From assembly GCA_964533935.1 (NCBI GenBank), contig CAZHOG010000005.1, positions 1-64,000 of the forward strand: 64,000 bases of DNA, in the 5' to 3' direction. Positions 25,318-32,864 of the stretch are shown here, one piece after another; the stretch's first letter is position 1; every line of letters begins with the position of its first letter. The translations under genes were made by a program, and so were the position numbers. Below the pieces are notes generated by a model, which did no database searches, was not told the origin of the DNA, and saw nothing but the letters and a program-made list of their open reading frames with translations. The stretch is from RUG14121 sp964533935 (GTDB lineage Bacteria; Bacillota_I; Bacilli_A; RF39; UBA660).

Positions 25318-26034
25318 ATGGGAAGAGCATATGAGGTAAGAAAAGCAAGTATTCAAAAAACTGGAGCAGCAAAAGCAAAATTATATTCTACTTTTGCTAA
25401 AGAAATTTATTTAGCAGCTAAAGGTAATCCAGAAATTGAAACTAATATAAGTTTAAAAAGAGTTTGTGACAAAGCAAAAAAACAACAAGTTCCTGCTGAT
25501 ATTATTAATCGTGCAATTGATAAAGCAAAAGGCGCTAATGGTGATGACTATAAAGAAGTTGTTTATGAAGGATTTGGTCCTGGAGCTTCAACTTTAATTG
25601 TTAATACACTTACAGATAATGTTAATAGAACAGTTGCTTATGTAAGAGAAGCTTTTAATAAAGCACATAAAAGTTTAGGTGTATCAAATTCGGTATCATA
25701 CAATTATGATCATTTAGCAATTGTAAGTTTTAATTCAGATAAAGAAGAAGAAATATTAGATGCTGTAATAATGGCTGGTATAGATCCAATAGATTTTGAA
25801 TCAGATGAAGGAATAATAACAATATCTGTTAACCCAAGTGATAGAAATAAACTTAAAGATGCAATTGAAACTATTTTGCCAAGTGTTGAATATGACTTTG
25901 ATGAAGTAGGCATGTTTGCAAAAGATAAAGTTAAACTTGAAGGCGAAGAATTAGAAGTATTTACAAGGCTATTAACAATGTTAGAAAACATTGAAGATGT
26001 TACTGAAGTTTACCATAATGTTGAATTAGACTAA
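25318..26034 (+). CDS. YebC/PmpR family protein, YeeN subtype
   Basis: A 238-residue protein of the YebC family of transcriptional regulators or translation factors acting on proline-rich stalling. It has the family segments (AAKGNPEIETNISLKRVCDKAK, YEGFGPGASTLIVNTLTDN, PSVEYDFDEV). The N-terminus is MGRAYEVRKASIQKTGAAKAK instead of the classical AGHSKWANIKHRK, which matches the YeeN-like subgroup. A TATAAT lies at 25292-25297 and the start ATG follows GAGGTG. A perfect palindromic terminator follows the stop. Confidence 0.88.
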   Translation: MGRAYEVRKASIQKTGAAKAKLYSTFAKEIYLAAKGNPEIETNISLKRVCDKAKKQQVPADIINRAIDKAKGANGDDYKEVVYEGFGPGASTLIVNTLTDNVNRTVAYVREAFNKAHKSLGVSNSVSYNYDHLAIVSFNSDKEEEILDAVIMAGIDPIDFESDEGIITISVNPSDRNKLKDAIETILPSVEYDFDEVGMFAKDKVKLEGEELEVFTRLLTMLENIEDVTEVYHNVELD

Positions 26035-26036
26035 TA

Positions 26037-26061
26037 AATGATTGAATTCAATCATTTTTTT
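26037..26061 (+). terminator. Terminator of the yebC-like gene
   Basis: AATGATTG (26037-26044), loop AATT, CAATCATT (26049-26056), T run. Confidence 0.8.
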
Positions 26062-26091
26062 CATTTGTTTTTCACAAATATATAGTATATT
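26060..26091 (+). promoter_or_regulatory. Response-regulator promoter with 11-bp phased repeats
   Basis: TTCATT (26060-26065) and TTCACA (26071-26076) are spaced 11 bases apart, the arrangement bound by OmpR/PhoB-type regulators, followed by -10-like TATAGT/TATATT at 26081-26091. It suggests autoregulation of the two-component operon. Confidence 0.5.
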
Positions 26092-26110
26092 TAAGTTAAG
26101 AGGTGAGATT

Positions 26111-26776
26111 ATGAATATTTTAATTGTTGATGATGAAGAATTAATAAGAAATGTTATTAAAGAATATTTAATAATTGAAAACTACAAATTTGATGAAGCT
26201 AAAGATGGAAAAGAAGCAATCAAATTAGCTGAAAAAAATAATTATGATTTAATAATTATGGATATAATGATGCCTGAAATGGATGGATATCAAGCGGTTA
26301 AAAAAATTAAAAGCTTTAATTCAAGTATTCCATTTATAATGTTGTCTGCACGTGGAGAAGAATATGATAAATTAATTGGGTTTGATTTAGGGGTTGATGA
26401 TTATGTTACAAAACCATTTTCACCTAAGGAATTAATTGCAAGAATAAAAGCTATAACAAAAAGAAATAATAATAAAAATGAATTAGTGTGTTTTGATGGA
26501 ATAAAAATTGATAGCAAGGCCCATGAAGTTTATGTTGATAATCAATTAATAACATTGACACCAAAAGAATATGAACTATTAAATTATTTAATAGATAATA
26601 GAAATATAGTTTTATCTAGAGAACAATTATTAACTAATGTCTGGGGATATGACTTTTATGGTGATGATCGTACTATAGATACCCATATAAAGACACTAAG
26701 AAGTAACATTGGAAAATATAGGGATTTAATTAAAACTGTTAGAAAAGTAGGTTATAAATTTGAATACAGAGACTAA
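26111..26776 (+). CDS. OmpR/PhoB-family response regulator
   Basis: A 221-residue DNA-binding response regulator. Receiver domain 1-118 with acidic pocket Asp7/Asp8, phosphorylation site Asp51 in MDIMMPEMDG and the conserved Lys in VTKPFSPKEL; winged-helix domain about 128-220 ending in the usual DDRTIDTHIKTLRSNIG and VRKVGYKF. The start ATG 26111 follows GAGGTGAG; the open frame upstream overlaps the promoter. The sensor kinase gene overlaps its 3' end by 17 bases. Confidence 0.95.
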   Translation: MNILIVDDEELIRNVIKEYLIIENYKFDEAKDGKEAIKLAEKNNYDLIIMDIMMPEMDGYQAVKKIKSFNSSIPFIMLSARGEEYDKLIGFDLGVDDYVTKPFSPKELIARIKAITKRNNNKNELVCFDGIKIDSKAHEVYVDNQLITLTPKEYELLNYLIDNRNIVLSREQLLTNVWGYDFYGDDRTIDTHIKTLRSNIGKYRDLIKTVRKVGYKFEYRD

Positions 26777-28151
26777 GAAACAAACAAGAAGTATAAATTT
26801 TAAGACGCTATGTTACTTAGTGGTTTTCAGTGTTTCAATATTATTATTATTATGGATATTTCAAATAGCATTTTTAAATTACTTTTATGAAAAATATCAA
26901 ATTAATAATGTTACAAAAATTGTTGATAAAATAAATAATTCTAATTTGGATGAAATTAATTTAAATATAGAAGCATTGGCTTATAAAAACAACGTTTGTA
27001 TTCAAATAGATAATTATAATGGTATTTCAGAAAAATATAATCTTATGATGAATGGCTGTGAATTAAATAATAAAAGTAAAATATACCAATATAAAAATGA
27101 AATAATAAAATCAAATAAAAAATATACTGCAATTAAAATTGTTGATAAGAATTTTGCAACCAAAGGTATATTGTATGGAGTAAAAAAAATGGATTCATAT
27201 ATTTATATCTATGCTCCACTTGAAGAAATAAATTCAACTTCCGTTATTTTAAAAAATCAAATCATCTATATTTTTGCAATAGTATTAATTATATCTATTG
27301 TAGTATCTTACTTTTTATCTAAAAAAATTACAGAACCTATTTCAAGAATAACAAAAAAAGCCAAAGAACTAGGAAATGGAAATTATGATTTGAAAATCGA
27401 GTCTAGTGATATTACTGAAATAAATGAACTCGCAACAACATTAAATGAAGTAGGTAATGAATTATCTAAAACAGATGAAATGCGAAGAGATTTAATGGCT
27501 AATGTATCTCATGACTTAAAAACACCTTTGACAATGATTAAAGCTTATGCAGAAATGATAAGAGATATTTCTTATAAGGATGATAAAAAAAGAGATGAAC
27601 ATCTAAATATAATTATTGATGAAACAGATAGATTAACAATTTTAGTTAATGATATTTTAGAATTATCAAAAGAAGAAGCAAATGCTGATTATTTAAAAAT
27701 AGAAGAATACGATATAGTTTCAGAAATTAAAAATATTATTAAAAAATATGAAATAATAAAAGAAACAGAGAATTACAATTTTATTTTAGAAATGCCAGAG
27801 CAAGCAATAGTAAACGCAGATAAGAATAAAATCAATCAAGTTGTATACAATTTAATTAATAATGCTATTAATTATACTGGTGATGATAAAGTAGTTATTA
27901 TTAAAGTTAGTGAAAGCCAAGATGAATATTTGATAGAAATCATTGATACAGGAAAGGGTATTTCAAATAAAGATATAAAATATATTTGGGACAGATATTA
28001 TAAAAAAGAAAAAAATCATAAGCGCAGTGTTGTAGGAAGTGGTGTTGGATTATCTATTGTAAAAAATATTTTGATAAGACATAATTTTGAATACGGCGTT
28101 AAAAGTAAAAAAAATAAAGGAACTACTTTCTATTTTAGAATTCCAAAATAA
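26760..28151 (+). CDS. Sensor histidine kinase
   Basis: A 463-residue membrane kinase. TM1 at about 17-38, an extracellular sensor region of about 130 residues with two cysteines, TM2 near 165-188, a HAMP linker (about 189-240), HisKA with phospho-acceptor His251 in NVSHDLKTPLTMI, and a HATPase domain with N box NLINNAINYT, IDTGKGIS and SGVGLSIVK. There is no PAS domain, so it is not a standard WalK. Start TTG 26760 is seven bases after AGTAGG inside the regulator gene. Pairs with the regulator just upstream. Confidence 0.95.
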   Translation: MNTETKKQTRSINFKTLCYLVVFSVSILLLLWIFQIAFLNYFYEKYQINNVTKIVDKINNSNLDEINLNIEALAYKNNVCIQIDNYNGISEKYNLMMNGCELNNKSKIYQYKNEIIKSNKKYTAIKIVDKNFATKGILYGVKKMDSYIYIYAPLEEINSTSVILKNQIIYIFAIVLIISIVVSYFLSKKITEPISRITKKAKELGNGNYDLKIESSDITEINELATTLNEVGNELSKTDEMRRDLMANVSHDLKTPLTMIKAYAEMIRDISYKDDKKRDEHLNIIIDETDRLTILVNDILELSKEEANADYLKIEEYDIVSEIKNIIKKYEIIKETENYNFILEMPEQAIVNADKNKINQVVYNLINNAINYTGDDKVVIIKVSESQDEYLIEIIDTGKGISNKDIKYIWDRYYKKEKNHKRSVVGSGVGLSIVKNILIRHNFEYGVKSKKNKGTTFYFRIPK

Positions 28152-28194
28152 TTCACATTAATTTCACACAATTATCACTTTTATGATTTAAAAT
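28152..28194 (+). promoter_or_regulatory. Triplet of 11-bp phased TTCACA-like repeats with -10 box
   Basis: TTCACA at 28152-28157, TTCACA at 28163-28168 and ATCACT at 28174-28179 are each 11 bases apart, followed by TAAAAT (28189-28194). The layout matches promoters activated by PhoP/OmpR-type regulators. Confidence 0.5.
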
Positions 28195-28199
28195 GAAAA

Positions 28200-28344
28200 T
28201 ATGAAAGAGAGATGATGTGAAGAATAAAAAAGTAGTCAAATAAAAAATAAACATAAACTCTATATATAAAAAATTTTAAATAAATATAAACTCAAACTCA
28301 CACTTTTTAGAAAAAAGACTACGCTATGTCTTTTTTCTTTTTTT
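28200..28344 (+). ncRNA. Candidate small RNA downstream of the sensor kinase
   Basis: Between the phased repeats/-10 box (28152-28194) and a strong terminator (28311-28344) there is a stretch of about 140 bases with no reading frame longer than eight codons in any plausible start context. A transcript from about 28200 to 28340 would be a small noncoding RNA under control of the adjacent two-component system. This is inference from promoter, terminator and lack of coding. Confidence 0.35.
28311..28344 (+). terminator. Terminator
   Basis: AAAAAAGAC (28311-28319) and GTCTTTTTT (28328-28336) with an 8-base loop and long T run. Confidence 0.8.
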
Positions 28345-28357
28345 ATAAAAAATTATT

Positions 28358-28366
28358 TGATATAAT
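28358..28366 (+). promoter_or_regulatory. Extended -10 promoter
   Basis: TGATATAAT at 28358-28366, 26 bases before ATG 28392. Confidence 0.6.
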
Positions 28367-28391
28367 ATGTATTAGAATCGAGGATTAAAAT

Positions 28392-28904
28392 ATGACTGAA
28401 AAAGTAGCAAAAATAATGGTGGGATTATTCGGTGGCTTAGGCGGCGCTTTAGTTGGAAAATATATTACAATATTTATAATAAGCTTAATGCCTATTTTAG
28501 AATTACGTGGAGGTTTAATTGCAGCAAAATTATTAGGATTATCTGCAGTACAAAGTTTTATTATTTGTTTTATAGGAAACATTCTTCCAATTCCAATTAT
28601 TTTATGGTTAATTGAACCAATATTTAAATTTTTAAGAAGATGGAGTTTCTTTGAAAGATTTATTTCATGGTGTGAAAAAAAAGCACACTCTAAAAAGGAA
28701 CAAATTGAGAACTTGAAATATTTTGGATTATTCTTATTTGTTGGAATACCATTACCAGGAACTGGTGCTTGGACAGGATGTCTTATTGCATCTTTATTAG
28801 GTATGGATAAGAAAAAATGTACAATTGCTGCTATAGGCGGCGTAATATTGGCAGGAATAATAATGCTAATATTTAGTTATGGTGTATTAGGATTGGTGAT
28901 ATAG
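28392..28904 (+). CDS. Small multidrug-export family membrane protein (COG2426-like)
   Basis: A 170-residue protein with four or five hydrophobic segments. It matches the Sm_multidrug_ex family by MPILELRGGLIAAKLLGL near residue 38 and VGIPLPGTGAWTGCLIASLLG near residue 118. The name is historic; transport of drugs is not well supported for the family. The Shine-Dalgarno is GAGGA. It overlaps the next gene by one base (TAGTG), so the degenerate histidine phosphatase is translated together with it. Confidence 0.85.
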   Translation: MTEKVAKIMVGLFGGLGGALVGKYITIFIISLMPILELRGGLIAAKLLGLSAVQSFIICFIGNILPIPIILWLIEPIFKFLRRWSFFERFISWCEKKAHSKKEQIENLKYFGLFLFVGIPLPGTGAWTGCLIASLLGMDKKKCTIAAIGGVILAGIIMLIFSYGVLGLVI

Positions 28905-29521
28905 TGACAAAATTATATTTGATTATAAATAATTGCTTTATGGCTGAAAATATTATTTATAAAGATTATATAGATTTAGATACTAAAAGGCAAAACCGAC
29001 CATTAAATGTTAATGGTGAAAAAGTAGCTTTGACAATAGCAAAGAAAAAAAATCTTCAAGATGTTGATCAAGTCTTTTCTTCTACATTTTTTTCAGCGAT
29101 TGATTCTGCTAAATATTTATCAGATAAATTAAATTTAGATTTAGTGATTGATAATCGACTTAATGATAGAGTTGTTGGAGATTTAAATGATTCAAATTTG
29201 AATTTAAGAAATTTACAAGAACATGATTTTGATTATAAATTAGTTGGTGGAGAATCATTAAATGATGTCAAAGAAAGAATATCTAATGCAATAAAAGAAA
29301 TAATTCAAAATAATGAGGATTCAAGTATTGCGGTATTTACTCATAATATTCCTGCACTTTGCTTATTATCTATTTGGTGTGAAAAAGGATTTAATTATGA
29401 AGAAAAATTAATTCTTGATTACAAAGAATCTGTTATTTATGATGGAATGCGCAGTGAATATAATATATATGAATTAGTTTTTGAAAAAGAAAAAATTATT
29501 GATATTAATAAAATTAATTAG
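28904..29521 (+). CDS. Histidine-phosphatase-fold protein lacking the RHG catalytic motif
   Basis: A 205-residue protein of the phosphoglycerate mutase/histidine phosphatase fold. Family landmarks remain: YLI at the start, RPLNVNGEKVA (like PLTxxGxxQA), DQVFSSTFFSAIDSAKYL (like SSPLxRAxxTA) and VFTHNIPALCLL (the second catalytic His). The essential first motif RHG is replaced by INN and the RA arginine is replaced as well, so normal phospho-His chemistry is not possible. It is probably a pseudoenzyme that binds a ligand or partner. Start GTG 28904 overlaps the preceding stop. Confidence 0.7.
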   Translation: MTKLYLIINNCFMAENIIYKDYIDLDTKRQNRPLNVNGEKVALTIAKKKNLQDVDQVFSSTFFSAIDSAKYLSDKLNLDLVIDNRLNDRVVGDLNDSNLNLRNLQEHDFDYKLVGGESLNDVKERISNAIKEIIQNNEDSSIAVFTHNIPALCLLSIWCEKGFNYEEKLILDYKESVIYDGMRSEYNIYELVFEKEKIIDINKIN

Positions 29522-29540
29522 TAGAAATACTAATTTTTTT
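29516..29540 (+). terminator. Terminator
   Basis: AATTAGTA (29516-29523), loop GAAA, TACTAATT (29528-29535), T run. Confidence 0.8.
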
Positions 29541-29566
29541 ATTATTAGTAGCATAATATAATTTAG

Positions 29567-29606
29567 TACTTGACAAAACCAAGTAGTAGATATATTATAT
29601 TACTTG
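29567..29606 (+). promoter_or_regulatory. PadR promoter with three TACTTG/CAAGTA operator arms
   Basis: TTGACA (29570-29575), 17-base spacer, TATTAT (29593-29598). TACTTG (29567-29572), CAAGTA (29580-29585) and TACTTG (29601-29606) form overlapping inverted repeats over the -35, spacer and start site. This is a likely operator for autoregulation by the PadR protein. Confidence 0.65.
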
Positions 29607-29623
29607 TAAAGAGGTGATCTGAA

Positions 29624-29950
29624 ATAAATACTCAATTTAAAAAAGGAGTTTTAGAATTACTTGTTTTAGTGATGGTAGAAAAAAAAGATATGTATGGATA
29701 CGAATTAGTTGAAGCAGTTTCAAAGATTGTTGATGTAAATGAAGGAACCATATATCCTATTTTAAAAAGATTAACAAATGAAAATCTTTTTGAAACTTAT
29801 CTAGAAGAATCTAAAGAAGGTCCTGTTAGAAAATATTATCATATTACAGTAAATGGAAAAAAGAAAAAGAAAGAACAATTAGAAGAATGGTTGAAATTCG
29901 AGTCAAGCGTAAATGAATTTATAAAAAAAGGAGATAAAAATAATGAATAA
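29624..29950 (+). CDS. PadR-family transcriptional regulator, probable ATA start
   Basis: A 108-residue winged-helix repressor when read from ATA 29624. The residues before the first GTG/ATG (29669/29672) are NTQFKKGVLELLVLVMVEKK, which is the standard N-terminus of PadR proteins, and the Shine-Dalgarno GAGGTGATC ends four bases before the ATA. A start at 29669 would remove the first helix. Further on: KDMYGYELVE, EGTIYPILKRL (recognition helix) and RKYYHIT. It overlaps the HAAS-domain gene by eight bases, the classic PadR/DUF1700 pair. Either ATA is used for initiation or an ATG was recently lost. Confidence 0.85.
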   Translation: MNTQFKKGVLELLVLVMVEKKDMYGYELVEAVSKIVDVNEGTIYPILKRLTNENLFETYLEESKEGPVRKYYHITVNGKKKKKEQLEEWLKFESSVNEFIKKGDKNNE

Positions 29951-31334
29951 AGAAGAGTTTATAAATAAGTTAAGAAAAAAATTAAATATATTAGAAAAAA
30001 ATGAAATAGAAGATATTGTAGAAGAATATGAAGGCTACATAGAAGAAAAAATTAATAGTGGAATGTCTGAAACTGATGCGGTTAAAGCTTTGGGAGACAT
30101 AGATGAAATAACAAAAGATTTACTAAGTGCATATAAAATAAAAGATAATTATTCAAATAATAGAGGGATAAATTTAATAAATAATTTTACTGATGCAGTT
30201 ATGGATGGCATTGATTCATTTATTGCAATATTTAGACATAAAAGCTCTAGAGAGGTAGCTAAAATTATTGTTGAAATTATAATGCTATTTATTATTATTT
30301 CAATATGTAGAATTCCATTTATTATATTGTCAGATATTGGCTATGATGCTTTAATGACATTTGGTAATACTGTAGGAAGCATTTTATATCATATTTGGGA
30401 TTTAATTATAAATATTATATATTTCTGTTTAGCTATTATTTTCTTCTTTAAAATATTAAAAGAAAGAATAATTGGTGAAAATACACCAGAAGTTAATCCA
30501 AGTGAAAAGAAAACTACTTCTAAAGGAAGCAAAACAAATGAAAAATCAAATACAAAAGTTGATGCTAAAAATGAAAGAACAAGCATAATAGATGTCTTTG
30601 CAAATATATTTTTATTCTTTGTTAAATTTATTGTAGCATTTATTGCTATAGGTAATGGTTTCTTTATTGCCGGATGCTCTTGCTGTTTAGCTATAAGTAT
30701 TTTCTTGATTTGTAAAGGTGTAACATATTTCGGAATTACATTACTTGCTATAGCTGTACTTGCATTTTCAATTGCTATATTTGAATTATTGATAAATTTT
30801 ATATTTGATAGAAAAAATAATTTTTGTAAATTTTTAATTATTATATTATCTTCATTAATAGTTGGTGGAACAGGGATGGGATTGTTTGCAACTGAAATAG
30901 CAGAATCTTCTTTTGATACAAAAGTGCCATCAAATATTAAATTTGATACAATTGAAAAAAATATTGAAATGCAAGATAACATTGTTTTTCCAAGTTACTA
31001 TAATCTTATTGTTGATGAAGAAATGGGAAATGATATAAAGATTGTATACAATTATTCACAAGAATATATTGACCTTAAAGTAAATGTCAGAACTTATGAT
31101 GATGGTGAATATGTGATATATCACCCAGATTTCAATGCTTCATGGAGTAATAAAACTTTAAATAGAATCATAAAAGATGCTAAAGCTAAAAAATTCTTTG
31201 ATTATAGTAAACTGTTAAGTGTTAAGATTTATGTTAATAAAGAAAACTATGATAAATTAATTGCCAATCGTGAAAATTATGGAATAGTTAATGACAATTG
31301 CTATTGTATTAATGGTTATTGTGAATGTGATTAA
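29943..31334 (+). CDS. HAAS (DUF1700) domain membrane protein
   Basis: A 463-residue protein. The N-terminal HAAS domain (about 1-65: NKEEFINKLRKKL, EEYEGYIEEKI, EAVKALGD-like segment) normally pairs with PadR. A membrane segment region follows with two helices (about 100-125 and 145-170), a charged linker rich in Lys, Ser and Thr (180-215), four further hydrophobic segments (220-330), and an extracellular-looking C-terminal domain of about 130 residues ending in NDNCYCINGYCECD, a short Cys cluster. Function unknown, probably envelope stress or surface sensing controlled by PadR. Confidence 0.8.
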   Translation: MNKEEFINKLRKKLNILEKNEIEDIVEEYEGYIEEKINSGMSETDAVKALGDIDEITKDLLSAYKIKDNYSNNRGINLINNFTDAVMDGIDSFIAIFRHKSSREVAKIIVEIIMLFIIISICRIPFIILSDIGYDALMTFGNTVGSILYHIWDLIINIIYFCLAIIFFFKILKERIIGENTPEVNPSEKKTTSKGSKTNEKSNTKVDAKNERTSIIDVFANIFLFFVKFIVAFIAIGNGFFIAGCSCCLAISIFLICKGVTYFGITLLAIAVLAFSIAIFELLINFIFDRKNNFCKFLIIILSSLIVGGTGMGLFATEIAESSFDTKVPSNIKFDTIEKNIEMQDNIVFPSYYNLIVDEEMGNDIKIVYNYSQEYIDLKVNVRTYDDGEYVIYHPDFNASWSNKTLNRIIKDAKAKKFFDYSKLLSVKIYVNKENYDKLIANRENYGIVNDNCYCINGYCECD

Positions 31335-31360
31335 ATGTAGATTAATATCTACATTTTTTT
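31333..31360 (+). terminator. Terminator
   Basis: AAATGTAGAT (31333-31342) and ATCTACATTT (31347-31356), T run. Confidence 0.8.
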
Positions 31361-31384
31361 ATTATCTTTTTATGAATAAAATAC

Positions 31385-31413
31385 TTGTTTTATTTATATA
31401 ATTATGGTATTAT
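31385..31413 (+). promoter_or_regulatory. Promoter of rplK-rplA
   Basis: TTGTTT (31385-31390), 17-base spacer, TATTAT (31408-31413). The leader is about 100 bases. Confidence 0.6.
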
Positions 31414-31448
31414 CAATAGTGATTTATATATTGATTTATATAAATGTA

Positions 31449-31492
31449 ATAAGTGGAAGGGAACGCGGATTAGCCCAAACCACTTACGCGAA
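31449..31492 (+). promoter_or_regulatory. Structured rplK leader, candidate L1 autoregulatory site
   Basis: AAGTGG (31451-31456) pairs with CCACTT (31480-31485) and inner GGG (31459-31461) with CCC (31474-31476), leaving an internal bulge. In bacteria L1 represses the L11-L1 operon by binding a short leader hairpin that mimics its 23S site; this is the best candidate. It lies about 30 bases before GTG 31518. Confidence 0.5.
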
Positions 31493-31517
31493 CCAAATTA
31501 TTATAGGAGGTGTTATC

Positions 31518-31949
31518 GTGGCTAAAGAAATCGTAAGAAGAATTAAATTACAAATCGACGCTGGTAAAGCTACACCTGCTCCACCAGTTGGAACAGCGCT
31601 TGGACCTGCTGGAGTAAACATCCAAGAATTCTGTACTAAATTTAATGATGCAACAAGAGAAAAGATGGGTACTATCGTTCCTTGTGAAATATCAGTATAT
31701 GATGACAGAAGTTTTGATTTTGTATTAAAGACTCCACCAGCTGGATTCTTAATAAAACAAGCTGCTAAAATTCAAAAAGGAAGTAGTAAAGGTGCTAATG
31801 AAACAGTTGCAACTTTATCACAAGAACAATTAAGAACTATAGCAGAAACAAAATTGCCAGATTTAAACGCATATGACGTAGATGCAGCAATGAATATTAT
31901 TGCTGGAACTGCAAAAAATATGGGTGTTAAAATCGAAGACGAAAAATAA
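31518..31949 (+). CDS. rplK: 50S ribosomal protein L11
   Basis: A 143-residue ribosomal protein of the GTPase-associated centre. Family sequence is clear: QIDAGKATPAPPVGTALGPAGVNI near residue 13, then FNDATREKMG and TPPAGFLIKQAA. The start is GTG 31518 after AGGAGGTG; the longer frame runs through the promoter and leader. First gene of rplK-rplA. In many bacteria nusG sits just upstream, but here secE-nusG lies 23 kb away. Confidence 0.97.
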   Translation: MAKEIVRRIKLQIDAGKATPAPPVGTALGPAGVNIQEFCTKFNDATREKMGTIVPCEISVYDDRSFDFVLKTPPAGFLIKQAAKIQKGSSKGANETVATLSQEQLRTIAETKLPDLNAYDVDAAMNIIAGTAKNMGVKIEDEK

Positions 31950-32007
31950 TAAAAGAAATTTAATATTTCAAATCCGCCAAATAAACCACAGTTAGGAGGA
32001 AAAAAAG

Positions 32008-32706
32008 ATGAGAAAATCAAGTAAGAAATATGTGGAAGCTTCTAGTAAAGTAGAAAAAAATAATTTTTATTCTATTGATGAAGCAGTTAAATTAGTTAAA
32101 GAAACATCTATAACTAAATTTGATGGAACTGTTGAAGTTGCAATCAAACTTAATGTTGATCCTAAAAAAGCAGATCAACAATTAAGAGGATCTCTAGTTT
32201 TACCTAACGGATCAGGAAAATCTAAAAAGATTTTAGTAATAGCAAAAGGTACTGCTGCTGAAGCCGCAAAAAATGCTGGTGCTGATTATGTTGGAGAAAA
32301 AGATATGATCGAAAAAATCCAAAAAGAAAATTGGTTTGATTTTGATGTAATTATCGCAACTCCAGATATGATGCCTGAATTAGGAAAAATTGGTAGAGTT
32401 TTAGGACCTAAAGGTTTAATGCCAAACCCTAAAACTGGTACTGTAACAGTTAACCCAGTTAAAACTATTGAAGATATCAAAAAAGGTATGGTTGAATTCA
32501 AAACTGATTCTTTTGGAAACATTCATACTATCATTGGTAAAATTTCATTTGACGATAAAAAATTAGCTGAAAATTTAACTTATGTTATTTCTACAATAAT
32601 AAAATTAAAACCAGCTTCTGTTAAAGGAAAATTTATAACTAATATTTCTATAGCTTCAACAATGGGCCCTGGAATTAAATTAGATCAAAATTCTTTTGAC
32701 ATTTAA
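32008..32706 (+). CDS. rplA: 50S ribosomal protein L1
   Basis: A 232-residue L1 protein, normal length. It forms the L1 stalk and in many bacteria represses its own operon by binding the leader. Conserved segments: KFDGTVEVAIKLNVDPKKADQ, GRVLGPKGLMPNPKTGTV and the C-terminal SIASTMGPGIKLD. The Shine-Dalgarno is AGGAGG. Second gene of the operon after a 58-base gap. Confidence 0.97.
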   Translation: MRKSSKKYVEASSKVEKNNFYSIDEAVKLVKETSITKFDGTVEVAIKLNVDPKKADQQLRGSLVLPNGSGKSKKILVIAKGTAAEAAKNAGADYVGEKDMIEKIQKENWFDFDVIIATPDMMPELGKIGRVLGPKGLMPNPKTGTVTVNPVKTIEDIKKGMVEFKTDSFGNIHTIIGKISFDDKKLAENLTYVISTIIKLKPASVKGKFITNISIASTMGPGIKLDQNSFDI

Positions 32707-32734
32707 TCAAAAATGTAATAAAATACTACTGAAA

Positions 32735-32845
32735 AAGCGATTAACCAGAGACAGCATGGGAAGTAATTCTTAATAATCATGCCGAGGGAAATCTTAATTC
32801 ATACTTTTTATGATTTAAGCTTTTCATACGGGAAAGCTTTTTTAG
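32735..32845 (+). promoter_or_regulatory. Ribosomal protein L10 leader (rplJL attenuator)
   Basis: The stretch has the features of the L10 leader RNA: CCAGAGACAGCATGGG (32745-32760), CATGCCGAGGG (32779-32788), and a terminator-like hairpin AAGCTTTTC (32817-32825)/GGAAAGCTT (32831-32839) with T run. L10(L12)4 binds the kink-turn element and adjusts expression of rplJ-rplL. Confidence 0.85.
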
Positions 32846-32864
32846 TAAAATAAGGAGGAATTAT

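Noticed and set aside
26111..28151. Assignment of the two-component system as WalRK
   Set aside because: The kinase has no PAS domain after HAMP and the usual walHIJ neighbours are absent here.
30389..30982. A 197-codon minus-strand frame opposite the HAAS protein gene
   Set aside because: Antisense shadow; no Shine-Dalgarno and low-complexity translation.
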